A stretch of 6,298 nt of DNA from Candidatus Peregrinibacteria bacterium (GTDB taxonomy: Bacteria; Patescibacteriota; Gracilibacteria; UBA1369; UBA12463): positions 1 through 6,298 of the forward strand of contig JAHFJT010000058.1 of assembly GCA_023245695.1 (NCBI GenBank). The letters are read 5' to 3'. How positions within the stretch are numbered: position 1 is the stretch's first letter; each line of letters opens with the position of its first letter. The notes below the pieces were generated by a model. It searched no databases. It was not told the origin of the DNA and was given only the letters and a program-made list of their open reading frames with translations. Positions 4,267 to 6,298 of this stretch are shown here, one piece after another. A program made the position numbers and the translations under genes.

Positions 4267-6298
4267 ATGTCACCACCAGTGCGACCTAAATCAATTGAGC
4301 ATACCAGCGGCTCCAAAGAAGCCATCTCGATCTCTGTGTACGACCAAGTGACTGAGCAAGGCATACGCGTGAGTCGTTTTTCGCAGGGACAAGAGACACA
4401 AAGGACCCAGAAATATCGCAGAGATATAGAGCCATTATCTCCGCTTGAACAAGAGACGGTCCAGCATGTGTGCGCAGTGATGATCCAGGCGGGCGTATCG
4501 CCAAGTGACATACTTTGCGTCGAAATCCCAAATGGGTGCCTCATCGAAGTACCAAGAATGGAACGGCGCATAAGTATTCAAGAAGGTATTTGCCATATTT
4601 TCACACCTACAAGCGTGCGATCGAGCATACTCACAGATAGTAAAGAAGGAAGGCAGGCCATCGAAGAAGTCCTCATGTATGATATCGATGATCAGGAAGT
4701 GTTTGAGAAGATGAGCGCAGAAGAAAGGCCAAAAAACAAACCAGGAGAAAAAGTCGATATCGATGCCTTTATTAACGATCGAAAAAATATTCTCTGGCGT
4801 CAGCGTTACATTGATCACAAAACCCCGGGTGAAGTACGAGCCGCTGAGCAGGAGAGCGAGAGGTATATTGCTCAACTGATGAGCACAGTCCGAAGAAAGC
4901 TTACGGCACAGGATTTGTGTTACCTCGAGCCTGAGGACGCAAAAAAAATTCGTATTGAGAAGATGACTTTGGATGCGATCGGAGAGCGCCTTGGAGTGAG
5001 GTATTCGGTGTCTACTGAACTCGGACTTTTGGAGTTTGCTGCCAAGGTTCATGGAGCAGACAATCCCATCGTGAGACGAGCTATCGCAGGTTTTGAGCGA
5101 GACATGAGAGAGAAAAATACACTCTCGGGAACATGGAGAAGTATAAAAGCAGGTACATCTGCAGCAATTCTGAGTCTCATAGTGCTCAGTGGATGTAGCG
5201 ATCTCTCGGTATCAAATACACAAACAAGTGCCGATGCATCAGCATCGGCTTCAGATGGAGAACTTCGAAACATGGGAGACACGAAAAAAACGGAAAATGA
5301 TGTCATGATGGTGGAGGAGATTCAAATGGAGGAAGTTCAAAGTGATATTCCTGTGCCAACCGACGCAACTGAAACAAAGGATACCAAGGATATAAGTACC
5401 GGAAAGGACATCACGATATGCGCCGACGTCTACATTGCAGGCATGCAAAATCTGAAGGCGAAAAGTGTCATTGGACAGACCGCAAACGATATAATGTCTT
5501 TCACAAAGAACGATCCGGATAATGGGAGTGCCATGCCGAACGCTATAGGATTGAGTCGTCCGACCGGAGTTCTCGTTGATACGGTTTATCATCGCATTTT
5601 TATAAGTGATCGGCAGAATAATCGTATCGTGGTGCACCAACTCGATGCCACGAATAATATGATCGATGCCATCGCAGATGGCGTCCTCGGTCAGGCGAAC
5701 TTTTCTGGATCAGATTCAGATACAACGTCAACTGGAGTAAACGGGCCATTTCAATTAGCACTGGATAATGTAAATAATCGTCTCTTCGCAACAGATTTCG
5801 GAAATAACCGTGTCCTCATCTACGACGTCGCAAGTATCACGAACGGAGAAAGCGCGATCAACGTCCTCGGGCAAATAAACTTCACGACATCAGTATCTGC
5901 AACAACCCAAGATGGGCTCTTTAGTCCTGGAGAGTTAACATACGACAGCGTCAAAAAGCACCTCTTCGTAGCTGATGCATGGAATAACCGTGTCCTCATC
6001 TACGACGTCGCAAGTATCACGAACGGAGAAAGCGCGATCAACGTCCTCGGACAAACCGACTTCATCGCATCAGCTCCATCGACAACCCAAAATGGCCTAC
6101 ACTTTCCATCAGGACTGGCACTTGATCCGTTACACGGCAGACTGTTTGTATCGGACGGATCGAATAATCGAGTACTCGCGTACCAAACTGGTAATATCAC
6201 AAACGGTCAAAATGCGAGCCAAGTTCTTGGGCAACCGAGCTTTTCCGAGAAGGAGCCATCGGTCACACAGAGTGGCTTTATGGGACCAGATGGACTTG
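4267..6298 (+). CDS. Membrane-anchored NHL-repeat protein with unknown N-terminal domain (3' end outside window)
   Basis: A single frame with no stop runs from ATG 4267 to the window end (677 full codons). An in-frame TAA at 4258-4260 limits the start to this ATG. Residues 1-280 are hydrophilic, mixed helical and without a family I recognise (EQETVQHVCAVMIQAGVSPS, GEVRAAEQESERYIAQLMS). Residues 288-310 carry a basic stretch (WRSIKAG) and a hydrophobic core ending LSGC with Cys310: a lipobox or a single membrane span. Residues 311-390 are a Ser/Ala/Thr and then acidic linker. From about 399 there are NHL beta-propeller blades with the signature NNRV at residues 451, 513, 573 and 633 (spacing 62, 60, 60), each with ...RLF.aD..NNRVL.Y...ITNG..A..VLGQ. 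NHL propellers usually bind protein or ligand outside the cell or act as scaffolds. Topology suggests N-terminus inside and propeller outside. It follows the 540-residue gene by 26 bp. Function is not assigned. Confidence 0.88.
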   Translation, partial: MSPPVRPKSIEHTSGSKEAISISVYDQVTEQGIRVSRFSQGQETQRTQKYRRDIEPLSPLEQETVQHVCAVMIQAGVSPSDILCVEIPNGCLIEVPRMERRISIQEGICHIFTPTSVRSSILTDSKEGRQAIEEVLMYDIDDQEVFEKMSAEERPKNKPGEKVDIDAFINDRKNILWRQRYIDHKTPGEVRAAEQESERYIAQLMSTVRRKLTAQDLCYLEPEDAKKIRIEKMTLDAIGERLGVRYSVSTELGLLEFAAKVHGADNPIVRRAIAGFERDMREKNTLSGTWRSIKAGTSAAILSLIVLSGCSDLSVSNTQTSADASASASDGELRNMGDTKKTENDVMMVEEIQMEEVQSDIPVPTDATETKDTKDISTGKDITICADVYIAGMQNLKAKSVIGQTANDIMSFTKNDPDNGSAMPNAIGLSRPTGVLVDTVYHRIFISDRQNNRIVVHQLDATNNMIDAIADGVLGQANFSGSDSDTTSTGVNGPFQLALDNVNNRLFATDFGNNRVLIYDVASITNGESAINVLGQINFTTSVSATTQDGLFSPGELTYDSVKKHLFVADAWNNRVLIYDVASITNGESAINVLGQTDFIASAPSTTQNGLHFPSGLALDPLHGRLFVSDGSNNRVLAYQTGNITNGQNASQVLGQPSFSEKEPSVTQSGFMGPDGL
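5104..5196 (+). other. Internal lipoprotein-type signal peptide (lipobox LSGC)
   Basis: Met280 (ATG 5104) is followed by a basic stretch (R281, K283, R291, K294), then hydrophobic TSAAILSLIVL and the lipobox L307-S308-G309-C310 (TGT at 5194-5196). Counted from Met280 this is a 30-residue type II signal peptide of normal form, followed by SD and a Ser/Thr-rich tether as in many lipoproteins. It lies 310 codons into an uninterrupted frame, so it is either a signal-anchor of a fused protein or the N-terminus of a second product started at 5104. No Shine-Dalgarno sequence precedes 5104. Confidence 0.6.
5803..5870 (+). repeat. 68-bp perfect direct repeat, copy 1 (NHL blade)
   Basis: This stretch is identical base for base to 5983-6050, 180 bp (60 codons) downstream. 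It encodes the NNRVLIYDVASITNG half of a blade through VLG. It includes all third-codon positions, while the flanks are far less similar. Confidence 0.97.
5983..6050 (+). repeat. 68-bp perfect direct repeat, copy 2 (NHL blade)
   Basis: This is the second copy of the repeat at 5803-5870. The next blade (from 6163) encodes a related but clearly diverged version (NNRVLAYQTGNITNG), so only these two copies have been made identical. Confidence 0.97.

Noticed and set aside
4267..5100. Possible Ser/Thr kinase domain before the NHL region, as in PknD
   Set aside because: No glycine-rich loop, HRD or DFG-like motifs can be found in residues 1-280; only the topology is similar.
4191..5791. Several minus-strand frames opposite the NHL-repeat gene
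   Set aside because: The plus-strand frame is continuous for over 2 kb with recognisable NHL blades and a lipobox, so the antisense frames are shadows.
1..6298. UGA recoding, as in Gracilibacteria or Absconditabacteria
   Set aside because: None of the genes needs an in-frame TGA as sense; genes stop at TAA or TAG and Trp is encoded by TGG.
5540..6298. CRISPR-like or tandem satellite repeat
   Set aside because: The 180-bp periodicity is in frame and encodes beta-propeller blades; there are no short repeats with unique spacers.
1..6298. tRNA, rRNA, insertion sequence or attachment site
   Set aside because: I saw no cloverleaf, no rRNA-like sequence, no transposase and no terminal inverted repeats on either strand.

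Overview
This window looks like a chromosomal piece of an uncultivated small-genome bacterium. My best guess is a member of the Candidate Phyla Radiation (Patescibacteria). The basis is indirect: a short PemK/MazF-type toxin of a form I associate with those genomes, an NHL-repeat surface protein built from blades of the 'NNRVL(I)Y..ITNG..A..VLGQ' kind, large genes without recognisable homologues, and no Shine-Dalgarno sequence at any visible start. The standard genetic code fits, because the genes I read end in TAA or TAG, Trp is TGG, and none needs UGA as a sense codon. No marker fixes the phylum.

Layout. At the left edge (1-552, +) is the C-terminal part of a multi-span membrane protein. 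It converges on the rplJ-rplL operon (minus strand, 700-1681), and one bidirectional hairpin terminator (628-657) serves both. The ribosomal operon has its own promoter (1908-1935, minus) and a leader of about 220 nt. That leader contains a textbook intrinsic terminator well upstream of rplJ and an upstream segment complementary to one arm of it, which is the architecture of an autoregulatory L10 leader. Neither rplK-rplA nor rpoB-rpoC is adjacent. Behind the operon promoter is a short plus-strand unit (promoter-like box, two hairpins, U-run) that could be a roughly 50-nt RNA. Next comes a minus-strand PemK/MazF-family toxin gene with no recognisable antitoxin beside it.

Divergent from the toxin, across an AT-rich 194-bp gap, is a strong consensus promoter (2566-2593) driving two large plus-strand genes separated by 26 bp. 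The first encodes a 540-residue soluble protein of unknown family. The second is one long open frame from 4267 past the window end. It has an unrecognised cytoplasmic-type N-terminal region of about 280 residues, a hydrophobic segment ending in a perfect lipobox (LSGC, Cys310), a Ser/Thr/Ala and acidic linker, then at least four NHL beta-propeller blades. Two blades share a 68-bp stretch identical at every base, while the sequence on either side is only about 55-67% identical.

How they may work together. rplJ and rplL make the ribosomal stalk and probably control their own leader. The two large genes probably form one unit: a soluble partner plus a membrane-tethered propeller carrying an intracellular domain. 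This pair is the most likely undescribed system here. The unusual point is a lipoprotein signal peptide lying in the middle of an open reading frame.
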